From Halorubrum sp. PV6 (GTDB lineage: Archaea > Halobacteriota > Halobacteria > Halobacteriales > Haloferacaceae): DNA of 64,000 nucleotides. Positions within the stretch are counted from its first letter, which is position 1. Each line of letters opens with the position of its first letter. Position numbers and translations under genes: made by a program. Where the stretch lies: NCBI RefSeq assembly GCF_003990725.2, contig NZ_CP030064.1, positions 868,001 to 932,000 on the forward strand, given 5' to 3'. Below are positions 7,933 to 17,215 of the stretch, one piece after another. The notes below the pieces were generated by a model. That model was not told the DNA's origin. It saw nothing but the letters and a program-made list of their open reading frames with translations, and did no database searches.

Positions 7933-8813
7933 CAGAGTCGATACTCGTCACCGGAGCGACCGGAACCGTCGGTCAGCATGTCGTCGCCGCTCTTTCAGAC
8001 CGCGCCGTCAGTATCAAGGTGGGCGTTCGTGACCCCGAGACCGTCTCGACCGAGATCGCGGACGCGGGAGAGGTGATTGCGTTCGATTTCACGAAGCCGG
8101 AAACGTGGGGTCGTGCGCTAAGAGACGTCGACAGAATGTTCCTCGTTCGACCGCCGGTCGTGGACAAATCGAAGATTGGCGAGTTCGTCGAGGCTGCGGA
8201 CCGCCAGGGTGTCGCCCGTGTCGTCTACCTTTCGACGCTCGGTGCAGAGAAGAACGTCCTCATCCCTCACCACTGGATCGAGAACCGAATCACGGCGACG
8301 AATATGGAGTACACGCTGCTGCGCGCGTCCTTCTTCATGCAGAACCTCTCGGAGGTGCACCGTCGGGACGTCGTCGACCACGACGAGATTTTCGTGCCGG
8401 CTGGGAGCGGGAAGACCAGTTTCGTGGACGCGCGGGACCTCGGCGAGGCAGCGGCAGTCGTGCTGACCGAGTCCGGTCACGCGAACAAAGCCTACGAACT
8501 CACGGGGCCGGAGGCGCTGGACTACGGGGCGGTCGCCACCATCTTCAGTGACGTCCTGGATCGATCCATCACGTATCCACAGCCGTCACTGTTGGCGTTC
8601 GCAACCCGCATGCGCCGCCGCGGTGAACCACTCGGATTCATCGCTCTCATGTGTGGTATCTACACGACTGCACGAGTCGGGTTAGCCGGGCGTGTCACCG
8701 GCGATAGCCGGCGGCTACTCGGGCGACACCCGCGACAGGTGCGTGCGTTCGTCGAAGACTATGCGGCGGAGTTTCAAACCGGTGGTGACGCGTATACGCG
8801 TAACCAGCCGTGA
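7929..8813 (+). CDS. NmrA-family NAD(P)H-dependent oxidoreductase (azoreductase-like)
   Basis: I place the start at GTG 7929 (MTESILVTGATGTVG), overlapping the previous stop by four bases; 294 residues. The N-terminal GATGTVG Rossmann motif, the VYLSTLGAEKN strand and the substrate-domain residues LLRASFFMQNL match the NmrA/NAD(P)H-azoreductase group of atypical SDRs. Proteins of this group reduce quinones or azo compounds or act as redox sensors; activity here is not proven. It is the last gene of the HxlR-linked operon. Confidence 0.9.
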   Translation: MTESILVTGATGTVGQHVVAALSDRAVSIKVGVRDPETVSTEIADAGEVIAFDFTKPETWGRALRDVDRMFLVRPPVVDKSKIGEFVEAADRQGVARVVYLSTLGAEKNVLIPHHWIENRITATNMEYTLLRASFFMQNLSEVHRRDVVDHDEIFVPAGSGKTSFVDARDLGEAAAVVLTESGHANKAYELTGPEALDYGAVATIFSDVLDRSITYPQPSLLAFATRMRRRGEPLGFIALMCGIYTTARVGLAGRVTGDSRRLLGRHPRQVRAFVEDYAAEFQTGGDAYTRNQP

Positions 8814-8990
8814 TCCTGAACGACTGAGGCGACATCCCCCGCGATTCGTCGTCCGACCGGACGCGAACAGCGCGGTGCCGACGGCGGATACGTCGAAACG
8901 CGTGGCCCGTGAACGTCCGAGGCGGCGTACAAAATCAGCACCCCAGTGGTGTACTGTATCGTCGCTGTCGGGCGACCCTATCCAAAAGTA

Positions 8991-9065
8991 TGGGCGCTGC
9001 AGGATTTGAACCCGCGACAGCTTGGTCCGAAGCCAAGCACTCTATCCAGACTGAGCTAAGCGCCC
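8991..9065 (-). tRNA. tRNA-Arg (anticodon TCG)
   Basis: On the minus strand the 5' end GGGCGCT (9065-9059) pairs with AGCGCCC (8998-8992), with discriminator A at 8991. The D-arm, the anticodon stem CTTGG/CCAAG with loop CTTCGGA (anticodon TCG) and a T-arm with GGTTCAAATCC are all present. No intron and no encoded CCA. A TATA-like CTTAAC lies about 27 bp upstream on this strand (near 9092). Confidence 0.96.
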
Positions 9066-9100
9066 GTACGATTTGATTTCCTGGAGAGGATGTTAAGTCC

Positions 9101-9117
9101 CGCGATTTGAAATCGCG
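9101..9117. promoter_or_regulatory. 17-bp perfect palindrome upstream of tRNA-Arg
   Basis: CGCGATTT and AAATCGCG flank a single central base. The element lies directly upstream of the probable TATA of the tRNA-Arg gene, where a BRE or factor site would sit. It could equally be the end of a transcript arriving from the right; nothing else identifies it. Confidence 0.35.
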
Positions 9118-9279
9118 CCTGCTCTCCTCGCCCCGGTCTCGGTACCGTCGGCACACCGACCGATCAAAAAGAATATTATCAGGACCGAGTATGGTTTCCG
9201 TAGTAGATGTGTCTTGGTCGAACGGTGTCACAGCCGAACGAGTGGCCCGAGTCGGTCTTGTCGTCGCTGAGGTGCGCCC

Positions 9280-9882
9280 ATGTATGACCTGAGGCCACAC
9301 TTCGAGGAGGAGGTCAGTCCCGGAACGAACCTCCTCCTTACCGGCCCGCCCCTCACTGGCAAGCGCTCGCTGATGATGGATCTGCTGGCGGAGGGGACCG
9401 ACCGCGGAGACGGCGCCATCGTCGTCACCACGAAGGACGGGGCCGACCGCGTGCTGAAAGACTACGAAAAGCGGACGCCCTACGAGGGGAAGCCGGTCGC
9501 GGTCGTCGACTGCGTCACCCGACAGCAGGGTGTCAACGACGCCCGCGAGTCGGACCGCATCAAGTACACCTCCTCGCCAGTTGACATGACCGGCATCGGG
9601 ATCAAACTCTCCGAGTTCCTCCAGGCGTTCGGGGACCGCGGTATCGAGGAGAACCGCGTGATGGTCCACTCGCTGTCGACGCTGTTGATGTACTCCGACC
9701 TGCAGACGGTGTTCCGGTTCCTGCACGTGTTCACGGGCCGCATCCAGAGCGTGAACGGTCTCGGCCTGTTCAGTATCGACTCGACGTCGCACGACGAACA
9801 GGCGATGAACACCCTCAAGCAGCTCTTCGACGGCGTCATCACCGTCCCCGAGGACGGCGAGCCCGAGATCCGGCTGGCCTGA
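9280..9882 (+). CDS. RecA/KaiC-like ATPase homologue with degenerate P-loop (haloarchaeal RAD55-like family)
   Basis: The 200-residue protein has the layout of a single KaiC/RAD55 domain: LLLTGPPLTGKRSLMMDLL at residues 18-36, a strand IVVTTKDGA, and HSLSTLLMYSD before the Walker B-like strand LGLFSIDSTSHD. The P-loop reads GPPLTGKR, with Arg where Ser or Thr normally coordinates Mg2+, so ATP hydrolysis may be weak or absent. Many haloarchaea encode such short KaiC-like proteins, often fused to or near regulators; their targets are unknown. ATG 9280 follows a spacer with no SD. Confidence 0.8.
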   Translation: MYDLRPHFEEEVSPGTNLLLTGPPLTGKRSLMMDLLAEGTDRGDGAIVVTTKDGADRVLKDYEKRTPYEGKPVAVVDCVTRQQGVNDARESDRIKYTSSPVDMTGIGIKLSEFLQAFGDRGIEENRVMVHSLSTLLMYSDLQTVFRFLHVFTGRIQSVNGLGLFSIDSTSHDEQAMNTLKQLFDGVITVPEDGEPEIRLA

Positions 9883-9923
9883 GCGCCGGGCGTTTTAATC
9901 GGCGCGACCGCGTACTCGCGAGT

Positions 9924-10346
9924 ATGCCCCTCACCGACGACGAGGACCTCGACCGACTGTTAGACGCCGACACCGTCGCCGTGATCGGCTGCTCGACGAC
10001 GCCCGGCAAGGCCGCCCACGACGTGCCGGCGTACCTCCAGCGGAACGGGTATCGGGTGATCCCGGTGAACCCGTTCGCCGACGAGATCCTCGGTGAACCC
10101 GCGGTCGATCGGCTCGCCGACGTGGACGCCGATGTCGACTTGGTGAACGTCTTCCGCCCGAGCGAGGAGGTGCCGGAGATACTCGACGCCGTCCGCGAGC
10201 GACACGGAGCGCGTGGCGACGCGGCGGCGGCTTGGCTCCAACTCGGGATCAGTCACGACGAGGCGGCCGAGAACGCCGAGGCAGACGGGGTCGAGGTGGT
10301 ACAGGATCGCTGTATGAAAGTCGAACACGGGCGGCTTCGCGGGTAG
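9924..10346 (+). CDS. CoA-binding domain protein (YccU/CoA_binding_2)
   Basis: The 140-residue protein consists of a single Rossmann-type CoA-binding domain: VAVIGCSTTPGKAAHDVPAY near residue 20, IPVNPFADEILGE, VDLVNVFRPSEEVPEI and QDRCMKVEHGR at the end. This matches the small stand-alone proteins related to the CoA-ligase alpha subunit. Their physiological role is not established. A TTTTAA box near 9893 lies about 30 bp upstream of the ATG. Confidence 0.92.
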   Translation: MPLTDDEDLDRLLDADTVAVIGCSTTPGKAAHDVPAYLQRNGYRVIPVNPFADEILGEPAVDRLADVDADVDLVNVFRPSEEVPEILDAVRERHGARGDAAAAWLQLGISHDEAAENAEADGVEVVQDRCMKVEHGRLRG

Positions 10347-10391
10347 CCGAGAGACGAGCCGAGAGACGAGACGCCGCCCCGCGGGAACGCC

Positions 10392-11411
10392 TTACCCCTC
10401 CCACTCCTCGAACGAGCGGTAGACGCCCTTCGAGAGGTAGCGCTCGGAGGAGTCGCAGAATATCGTGGCCACCGTGTCGTGGGGCGCGTCGATCGCGCCG
10501 TCGCGAATGTCGCGGGCGACCCGCTTCGCCGCGATCGCGTTCGCGGCCGCGGAGGAGGCGACGAGCTGTCCCTCCTCGGCCGCCAGCCGGCCCATCTCCT
10601 CGTGGACCTCGCGGTCGGGGACGGCGAGGATGTCGTCGACTAGCTCCGGGTCGAAGAGGTCGTTGCGGTCGATGTCGTGGGTGCCGATCCCCTCCGTCTT
10701 GTACTCCGCGTGTTCGACCTCCTCGCCGAGGAACTCCCGGTAGGCGGAGCCGGCGGGTTCGACCGCGACGACGTGGGTGTCGGGATCGCGCTCGCGGAAG
10801 TACCGGGCCATCCCCATCAGCGTCCCGCCGGTGCCGCAGCCGGCGACGACCGCGCCGACCTCACCGTCCAGCGCCTCGTCGATCTCCGGGGCGGTCGTCT
10901 CGTAGTGGGCCTCGGCGTTGAGCGGGTTCGAGAACTGCTGTGGAACGACGGCGTCGTCCAGTTCGTCGGCGATCTCGTGGGCCCGGTCGATGGCGAATCC
11001 CATCCCGTCTTCGCTCGGGGTGTTGACCACCTCCGCGCCGAGCGCGCGCATCAGTTGCTGTTTCTCCACCGAGAACCGCTCCGGGACGACGAAGACCGCG
11101 TTCAGCCCCAACTGCTCGGCGGCGACGGCGATCCCGATCCCGGTGTTGCCGGCGGTCGGCTCGACGACGGTCCCGCCCGCCCCCACGTCGCCGCGTTCGA
11201 GCATGCGTTCGAGCATGTACTTCCCGATGCGGTCTTTGACGCTCGCACCGGGATTGAACGACTCAAGCTTCGCGTACACCGGCACCGCGTCCGGTGAGTC
11301 GTGGACCCGGACGAGCGGCGTCTCCCCTATCGTCTCCAGGACCGACGACAGGGGCTCCTGGTGGCTCGTCATGCCGCCGGAAACGGTTCCGCCTCTCTTG
11401 TGTGTTTCCAT
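10392..11411 (-). CDS. PLP-dependent cysteine synthase / cystathionine beta-synthase-like enzyme
   Basis: The fold-type II PLP enzyme carries GETPLVRV, the Schiff-base lysine in [14 protein letters not shown], the substrate loop [12 protein letters not shown] and the phosphate-binding CGTGGTLMG. It should make cysteine from O-acetylserine (or O-phosphoserine) and sulfide, or cystathionine. The first ATG (11411) gives 339 residues; the family core starts near [10 protein letters not shown], so ATG 11372 (326 residues) is a real alternative. An ATAAGTTT box near 11450 fits the longer form with a short leader. It is divergent from thrS. Confidence 0.9.
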   Translation of the reverse strand: METHKRGGTVSGGMTSHQEPLSSVLETIGETPLVRVHDSPDAVPVYAKLESFNPGASVKDRIGKYMLERMLERGDVGAGGTVVEPTAGNTGIGIAVAAEQLGLNAVFVVPERFSVEKQQLMRALGAEVVNTPSEDGMGFAIDRAHEIADELDDAVVPQQFSNPLNAEAHYETTAPEIDEALDGEVGAVVAGCGTGGTLMGMARYFRERDPDTHVVAVEPAGSAYREFLGEEVEHAEYKTEGIGTHDIDRNDLFDPELVDDILAVPDREVHEEMGRLAAEEGQLVASSAAANAIAAKRVARDIRDGAIDAPHDTVATIFCDSSERYLSKGVYRSFEEWEG

Positions 11412-11482
11412 GCCCCGTCGCGGGCGCGAGAGCGTACCGGGGATCGAACAAACTTATGGCCCTCGTCCGGTTCCGGAGAGGT

Positions 11483-13432
11483 ATGAGCGAGACCGACGGG
11501 CAGGCGGACGTGACGGTCGTCCTTCCGGACGGATCAGAGCTGGCCGTTCCGGCGGGCGCGACGGTCGAGGACGTTGCCTTCGAGATCGGCCCCGGACTCG
11601 GTCGCGACACGGTCGCGGGGAAGATAGACGGCGAACTCGTGGAGAAACACGCGTCGGTCCACGACGGCGCGCGGATCGAGATCGTCACCGACCAGTCCGA
11701 CGAGTACCTCACCGTGTTGCGCCACTCGGCCGCCCACGTGTTCGCGCAGGCTCTCCAGCGGCTCCACCCCGGCGCGACGCTGACCATCGGCCCGCCGACC
11801 GACGAGGGGTTCTACTACGACGTGACCGACGTCGACCTCGACGAGGACGACCTCGACGCGATCGAAGACGAGATGGACGCGATCATCGAGGCAGACTACG
11901 ACATCGAGCGCGAGGTCCGGTCCCGCGAGGACGCGAAGGCGATCTACGCCGACAACGAGTACAAACAGCAGATCCTCAGCGAGGAGGCCGACGACGAGGA
12001 GGTCACCTTCTACGTCCAGGACGGCTGGCAGGACCTCTGTCAGGGGCCTCACGTCGAATCGACCGGCGAGATCGGCGCGGCGACCCTCTTGGAGGTCTCC
12101 GCGGCCTACTGGCGCGGCGACGAGGAGAACGACACGCTCACGCGAGTGTACGGGACGGCGTTCGCCTCCGAGTCCGACCTGGAAGAGCATCTCGAACTCC
12201 GCGAGGAGGCCTTAGAGCGCGACCACCGGAAGATCGGCCAGGAGATGAACCTCTTCTCGATCCCGACGGTGACCGGGCCGGGGCTCCCGCTGTACCACCC
12301 GCCGGGGAAGACCGTCCTCCGCGAGCTGTCGAACTTCGCGAACGAGCTCAACCGTGCGCAGGGGTACGAGGAGGTCGAGACGCCCCACGTGTTCCGGACG
12401 GAGCTGTGGAAGCAGTCCGGCCACTACGAGAACTACAAAGACGACATGTTCCTCCTCGACGTCAACGACGAGGAGTACGGCCTGAAGCCGATGAACTGTC
12501 CGGGCCACGCGACCATCTTCGACCAGCAGTCGTGGTCGTACCGCGACCTGCCGCAGCGCTACTTCGAGAACGGGAAGGTGTACCGGAAAGAGCAGCGCGG
12601 CGAGCTCTCCGGACTCTCGCGCGTCTGGTCGTTCACCATCGACGACGGCCACCTGTTCGTCCGCCCGGACCAGATCCGTCAGGAGATCGAGGCCGTCATC
12701 GAGATGATCTTCGAGGTCGTCGAGACGCTGGACTTGGACGTCGAGGTCGCGCTCGCGACCCGCCCCGACAAGTCCGTCGGCGGCGACGAGATCTGGGAGT
12801 CCGCGGAAGAACAGCTCCGAGACGTGCTCGAATCCGGCGGCTACGACTACGACGTCGAGCCGGGCGACGGCGCCTTCTACGGCCCGAAGATCGACTTCGG
12901 CTTCGAGGACGCGCTGGGCCGCGTCTGGGACGGCCCGACCGTCCAGCTCGACTTCAACATGCCCGAGCGGTTCGATCTCACCTACACGGGCGAGGACAAC
13001 GAGGACCACCAGCCGGTGATGATCCACCGCGCGCTGTACGGCAGTTACGAGCGCTTCTTCATGGTCCTCATCGAGCACTTCGACGGCGACTTTCCGCTCT
13101 GGCTCGCGCCCGAGCAGGTCCGCATCCTCCCCGTCTCCGACGAGACGCTCGGCTACGCGCACCGCGTGAAAAACGAGCTGGAGTCCGCCGGCTTCCGCGT
13201 CGAGGTCGAGGACCGCGACTGGACCGTCGGCCGCAAGATCCGCGCCGGCCACGACGACCGGCTCCCCTACATGGTCGTCGTCGGCGAGGACGAGCAGGAG
13301 GCCGGCACCGTGTCGGTCCGCGACCGCTTCGAGAACCAGCGTGGGGACGTCGACCTCGACGCCTTCCGCGACCACCTCGTCGACGAGCGCGACGAGAAGC
13401 GAACGACTCCCGACTTCATCGACGCCGAGTAA
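11483..13432 (+). CDS. thrS: Threonyl-tRNA synthetase, bacterial-type domain order
   Basis: The 649-residue enzyme starts at ATG 11483 ([14 protein letters not shown]). The TGS domain spans about residues 1-70, followed by the N2 editing domain with [11 protein letters not shown] and CQGPHVES zinc-type residues, the class II catalytic core ([22 protein letters not shown]; the [11 protein letters not shown] transition) and the anticodon-binding domain ending near 640. Possession of the bacterial-type N2 editing domain instead of the archaeal D-aminoacyl-tRNA deacylase-like domain is a known trait of haloarchaea. It attaches Thr to tRNA-Thr and clears mischarged Ser. Confidence 0.98.
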   Translation: MSETDGQADVTVVLPDGSELAVPAGATVEDVAFEIGPGLGRDTVAGKIDGELVEKHASVHDGARIEIVTDQSDEYLTVLRHSAAHVFAQALQRLHPGATLTIGPPTDEGFYYDVTDVDLDEDDLDAIEDEMDAIIEADYDIEREVRSREDAKAIYADNEYKQQILSEEADDEEVTFYVQDGWQDLCQGPHVESTGEIGAATLLEVSAAYWRGDEENDTLTRVYGTAFASESDLEEHLELREEALERDHRKIGQEMNLFSIPTVTGPGLPLYHPPGKTVLRELSNFANELNRAQGYEEVETPHVFRTELWKQSGHYENYKDDMFLLDVNDEEYGLKPMNCPGHATIFDQQSWSYRDLPQRYFENGKVYRKEQRGELSGLSRVWSFTIDDGHLFVRPDQIRQEIEAVIEMIFEVVETLDLDVEVALATRPDKSVGGDEIWESAEEQLRDVLESGGYDYDVEPGDGAFYGPKIDFGFEDALGRVWDGPTVQLDFNMPERFDLTYTGEDNEDHQPVMIHRALYGSYERFFMVLIEHFDGDFPLWLAPEQVRILPVSDETLGYAHRVKNELESAGFRVEVEDRDWTVGRKIRAGHDDRLPYMVVVGEDEQEAGTVSVRDRFENQRGDVDLDAFRDHLVDERDEKRTTPDFIDAE

Positions 13433-13560
13433 GTCGCGACCGCCCGAGCGACACCGCGGCGCTCCCCGGCATTGTGCCGGATCGTGTCCGCGTCGTGCGC
13501 TTCGCACGTGCGCCCCCGCGTTTCGTCGCGTTTTTGCCACTCCTCCGGATACCTCTCGCC

Positions 13561-14727
13561 ATGCCGGACACAGCCGCGGTGACCGAACGAGACAGCGACG
13601 CACCGGACGTAGGCGAGTTGACGCCACCCGACCGGACACTGATGGGGCCGGGGCCGAGCGACGTTCACCCGCGCGTGCTCAACGCGATGAGCACGCCCCT
13701 CGTCGGCCACCTCGACCCCTCGTTCGTCGAGATCATGAACGAAGTCCAGGAGCTGTTGCGGTACACGTTCCGGACGGACAACCAGTGGACCATCCCCGTG
13801 TCCGGAACCGGCTCCGCGTCGATGGAGGCGGCCGTCGGCAACCTCGTCGAGCCCGGCGAGACGATGCTGGTCCCCACGAACGGCTACTTCGGCGGGCGCA
13901 TGCAGTCGATGGCGGAACGCGCCGGCGGCGAGGTCGTCACCGTCGACGCGCCGTGGGGCGAGCCTCTCGATCCGGTCGACGTCCAGCAGGCGTTCGACGA
14001 ACACCAGCCGGACGTGTTCGGCTTCGTCCACGCGGAGACCTCGACGGGGGTCCTCCAGCCGAACGTCTCTGAGCTGACCGACATCGCGCACGACCACGAC
14101 GCGTACGTGATCGCCGACTGTGTCACCTCGCTCGGCGGCGTCGAGATGCGGGTCGACGAGTGGGGCGTCGACGCGGCCTACTCCGGGCCACAGAAGTGTC
14201 TCTCCTGTCCGCCCGGCGCGAGCCCCCTCACGCTCAACGACCGCGCGATGGACAAGGTGCTCGACCGAGACGAGCAGCCCCGGTCGTGGTACCTCGACCT
14301 CTCGCTGCTTGAGGGGTACTGGGGCGACGACCGCTCGTACCACCACACCGCGCCGATCACGAACGTGTACGCGCTCCGCGAGGCGCTCCGGCTCGTGGCC
14401 GAAGAGGGGATCGAGGAGCGCTGGGCGCGTCACCGCGCGGTCGCCGGCGAGTTGAAGTCCGGGCTTCAGGAGATGGGCCTCGAGATGAACGCGCCGGACG
14501 AGTACTGGCTGCCGAGCCTGAACGCGGTTCGCGTGCCCGACGGCGTCGACGACGGCGCCGTCATCCAGCACCTGCTCGACGAGTACGACCTCGAAATCGC
14601 CTCCGGGCTCGGCGATCTGGCGGGCGACATCTGGCGGATCGGCTGTATGGGCCACTCCGCCCGCCGGAAGAACGTCGAGTACGTGCTGGCGGCCGTAGAA
14701 GACGCCTTAGCCGAACAGAGGTTCTGA
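13561..14727 (+). CDS. Alanine-glyoxylate/serine-pyruvate class V aminotransferase
   Basis: The 388-residue PLP enzyme belongs to the AGXT-like class V family: MGPGPSDVHPRVL at the N-terminus, SGTGSASMEAAVGNLVEPGE, the strand VIADCVTSLGG holding the pyridine-binding Asp, and the PLP lysine in YSGPQKCLSCPPG. It should transfer the amino group of Ala or Ser to glyoxylate or pyruvate; phosphoserine or purine-degradation variants exist, so the exact pair is uncertain. It lies 128 bp after thrS with its own likely promoter (TTTTTGCC near 13530). Confidence 0.93.
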   Translation: MPDTAAVTERDSDAPDVGELTPPDRTLMGPGPSDVHPRVLNAMSTPLVGHLDPSFVEIMNEVQELLRYTFRTDNQWTIPVSGTGSASMEAAVGNLVEPGETMLVPTNGYFGGRMQSMAERAGGEVVTVDAPWGEPLDPVDVQQAFDEHQPDVFGFVHAETSTGVLQPNVSELTDIAHDHDAYVIADCVTSLGGVEMRVDEWGVDAAYSGPQKCLSCPPGASPLTLNDRAMDKVLDRDEQPRSWYLDLSLLEGYWGDDRSYHHTAPITNVYALREALRLVAEEGIEERWARHRAVAGELKSGLQEMGLEMNAPDEYWLPSLNAVRVPDGVDDGAVIQHLLDEYDLEIASGLGDLAGDIWRIGCMGHSARRKNVEYVLAAVEDALAEQRF

Positions 14728-14830
14728 ACGCGAGCGCGCCCTCCGCCCCGAGAGGACCGAGTGCAGCCGTCGTGTGCCCGCGTGACGAACGCACGAGCGA
14801 TTTTTCACGGAGACCCGAGTTGGTCGAGAC

Positions 14831-15553
14831 ATGACCGACGCGTTCGGGCGCGCGATCTTCGACCACCACCGGGGCGAGCGGGACGCGCCGCTCTTACACC
14901 GGGACGGCGACGAGACCGTCGAACATCCCATCGAGGCGTTCTACTTCACCGAGTTCGACCCGGGCGCGGACGCGACCCACGAGTGGCTCGCCTCGTGGCT
15001 TCACGGGCCGCTCGTCGACCTCGGCGCCGGGACGGGTCGCCACGCGCTGTACTTCCAAGAGCGGTTCGAGACGGTCGCGCTCGAACCGAGCCCCGCGCTC
15101 GTCGAGACGATGCGCGACCGCGGCGTCGAGGACGCCCGCGAGGGGGACATGTTCGCGCTCCGCGAGCAGTTCTCGCGCGACCGGTTCGGCTCCGCGCTCG
15201 CGAACGGGACCCAGCTCGGCCTCGCGGGGTCGATGCGCGGCCTCTCCGCGTTCCTCGGCGATCTCGGGTACGTGACGACGCCCGACGCGACCGCGGTCGT
15301 CGACTGTTACGACCCGACTCACCCCGCGACGGCCGACCTCGTGGGCTACCGGGCGGACCCGACGCCGGGGCTCGCACACCGGGTCATGTTCTTCGAGTAC
15401 GAGGGCGAGACGAACCCGATCCTCCAGCTTCGGCTCTTCAGTCCGGACCGGCTCCGCGAGGCCGCCGTCGGGACCGGCTGGGAGGTCGCGGACGTCGTTC
15501 GCGGCAGCGAGGGGAACGAGTACCACTACCGCGCCGCGCTCCGGAAGCGGTAG
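14831..15553 (+). CDS. Class I SAM-dependent methyltransferase
   Basis: The 240-residue protein has the SAM-binding motif LVDLGAGTGRHALYF near residue 60, the acidic strand-2 end VALEPSPALVE and GDMFALREQF for adenine contact. The C-terminal half holds a substrate-side strand insert. No residues indicate DNA, RNA or small-molecule specificity. It is on the + strand and convergent with the MFS gene that ends at 15584. Confidence 0.88.
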   Translation: MTDAFGRAIFDHHRGERDAPLLHRDGDETVEHPIEAFYFTEFDPGADATHEWLASWLHGPLVDLGAGTGRHALYFQERFETVALEPSPALVETMRDRGVEDAREGDMFALREQFSRDRFGSALANGTQLGLAGSMRGLSAFLGDLGYVTTPDATAVVDCYDPTHPATADLVGYRADPTPGLAHRVMFFEYEGETNPILQLRLFSPDRLREAAVGTGWEVADVVRGSEGNEYHYRAALRKR

Positions 15554-15583
15554 ACCCCGACGACGCCCTCAGACGGCTCTCGG

Positions 15584-16882
15584 CTACCACGTCGTCAGCG
15601 CTCCCCGCCCGTGGTCGCGCGCGAGCACCGCGAGGAACGCGAGGACGCCGGTGATCGCGAACGCGCCGCCCACGTAAAACACCGCGGCCATGCTCACTTC
15701 GACCATCAGCCAGCCGGCGATCAGCGGGCCGGCCACCGAGCCGGGTCGCCAGACGAGTTCGCGGATGCCGAAACTGGACGCGACGCCGCCGTCGTCGGTG
15801 CCCTCGTCGGCGAACAGCGCCATACTCGCCGGCTCGCGGAAGGAGTCGGCGACGCCGAGCAGTCCGGAGAAGGCGACGAGCGGGAGGTACGCCGGCGGCA
15901 AATCACCGAGGATCGGGATCGTCACGCCCGCGCCGAGCGCGGTGCCGATGGCGGTCGCGAACGGGATCGCCACCGCGATCAGGCCGTAGGCGCCGCCGCC
16001 GGCGAAGACGAAGAGCGAGCGCCCGTAGGCGTCCGAGAGCCGGCCGGTGAACAGTTGCCCGACCATGTTGGTCGCCTTCTCGGCCGTGACGGTGACGCCG
16101 ATGGCGACGCCGGTGACGCCGAGGCCGCCGGCGGCCAGTTCCGTGCTGACGTATATCGGCACCCAGGTTCGTACCATCGTCACGGCGAAGGCGTACTGCG
16201 CGCGGAAGGTCGTTATCGTGAGAATCCGTCGGCTCACGGCGAGATCAGAGAAGGGGAACCCCTCGACGCGCGTGTCGTCGTCGTCTAAGACGAGCCACGT
16301 GACGCTCCACGCGGCGACCATCAGCGCCGAGATGATCGCGAAGATGGGACCGAAGCCGACCGCGTCGTAGATCCCCCCGGCAGACAGCGAACCGAGGATC
16401 GAGGCGGCGAAGGACGCGGCGTTGGCCTTCCCGATCTTGTCTGCGCGCGTTCCGCCGGTCGCGATCTGTCCGACGAGCGAGAGCGTCATCAGGCCCGCCC
16501 CGGTGACGACGAACCCCTGTAGCGCGCGAACGAGGACGAACGAGGCCGAGGAGTCGACGAGCGGGAACAGCGCGTAGACGCCCGCGCCGACCCCGAGGAC
16601 GACCAAGAGAACGGTCCGCTTGTCGAAGCGGTCGCCGGCCCACGCGAGCGGGACCACGGCGACCGTCTGTGCGAGCGTAAACCCCGTCGTGTACATCCCG
16701 ATGATGAATCCGGCGGAGATGGTGACGCCGAGGACGGTCGTCGCCTGCGGGTCTAAGGTGTTGATGTAGGTGCCCAAAAGCGTGATGAGCGTGATGAACC
16801 CGAACCCCTCGGCGAAGCGGGTGAGATAGAGCGCCCAGAACTGCGATCGCCGCACTCCGGTTGGAGCCGCCGCGTTGCTCAC
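15584..16882 (-). CDS. Major facilitator superfamily transporter
   Basis: The 432-residue protein has twelve predicted membrane helices. After the second helix comes the conserved motif-A-like loop WAGDRFDKRTVLL, and the repeat in the second half is FTGRLSDAYGRSL. This marks a drug/sugar-type MFS permease; the substrate is unknown. A TTTAAAAG box near 16903 lies about 25 bp upstream of the start codon, fitting a leaderless mRNA. Confidence 0.92.
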   Translation of the reverse strand: MSNAAAPTGVRRSQFWALYLTRFAEGFGFITLITLLGTYINTLDPQATTVLGVTISAGFIIGMYTTGFTLAQTVAVVPLAWAGDRFDKRTVLLVVLGVGAGVYALFPLVDSSASFVLVRALQGFVVTGAGLMTLSLVGQIATGGTRADKIGKANAASFAASILGSLSAGGIYDAVGFGPIFAIISALMVAAWSVTWLVLDDDDTRVEGFPFSDLAVSRRILTITTFRAQYAFAVTMVRTWVPIYVSTELAAGGLGVTGVAIGVTVTAEKATNMVGQLFTGRLSDAYGRSLFVFAGGGAYGLIAVAIPFATAIGTALGAGVTIPILGDLPPAYLPLVAFSGLLGVADSFREPASMALFADEGTDDGGVASSFGIRELVWRPGSVAGPLIAGWLMVEVSMAAVFYVGGAFAITGVLAFLAVLARDHGRGALTTW

Positions 16883-17215
16883 ACCGGATCGCCGCGTACG
16901 GATTTAAAAGGGGTTGCGGTTCGGTGGTCGGGAGGGAGCTCCCGGCGGTGCCGCTCGGCGAAGGGAAGACGAGTCGTCACCGGTGGCTAACTGGGTTTAT
17001 AAGTGGAGCGAGCCGGTCGTGAGTCCGCCAAAGCGGGTCGCTAGCCGGTTCGCTGTGGCGCCGAAGGTACGTGGGTTGCGTCGTCATCGTTTCGTTGGCC
17101 GTGCTGCGTCTAACCGCTCGGCGTGCTCGCCGCGATTCTCCACCCGACCGCGGTAGCGTCTCTGACGAATCGGATTTCAACAAAACCAATAATCCGACGA
17201 CAGATTTCTTCGATA
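16883..17215. other. 333-bp intergenic region
   Basis: The left end holds the promoter of the MFS gene (minus strand). A GTTTATAAG box at about 16995 on the + strand could start a transcript, but downstream frames are Arg-rich, short and without family features. Composition falls towards AT-rich over the last 60 bp before the ATG at 17216. I see no RNA gene or repeat. Confidence 0.6.

Noticed and set aside
8991-9065. Integration site of an element at tRNA-Arg
   Set aside because: I looked for a copy of the tRNA 3' end to the left (towards 4.1 kb) and found none by eye; there is no integrase in the neighbouring patch.
10918-13560. Long + strand frame running through the cysteine synthase and thrS genes
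   Set aside because: It crosses two well-identified genes in other frames and reads Arg-rich nonsense until the aminotransferase start at 13561.
12212-13639. 475-residue frame antisense to thrS
   Set aside because: Shadow frame of a highly conserved synthetase; no motif, and third-position GC follows the sense strand.
16914-17156. Small + strand ORF after the TATA at about 16995
   Set aside because: The product is Arg-rich with no acidic bias, no motif and no clean start; composition fits intergenic sequence.
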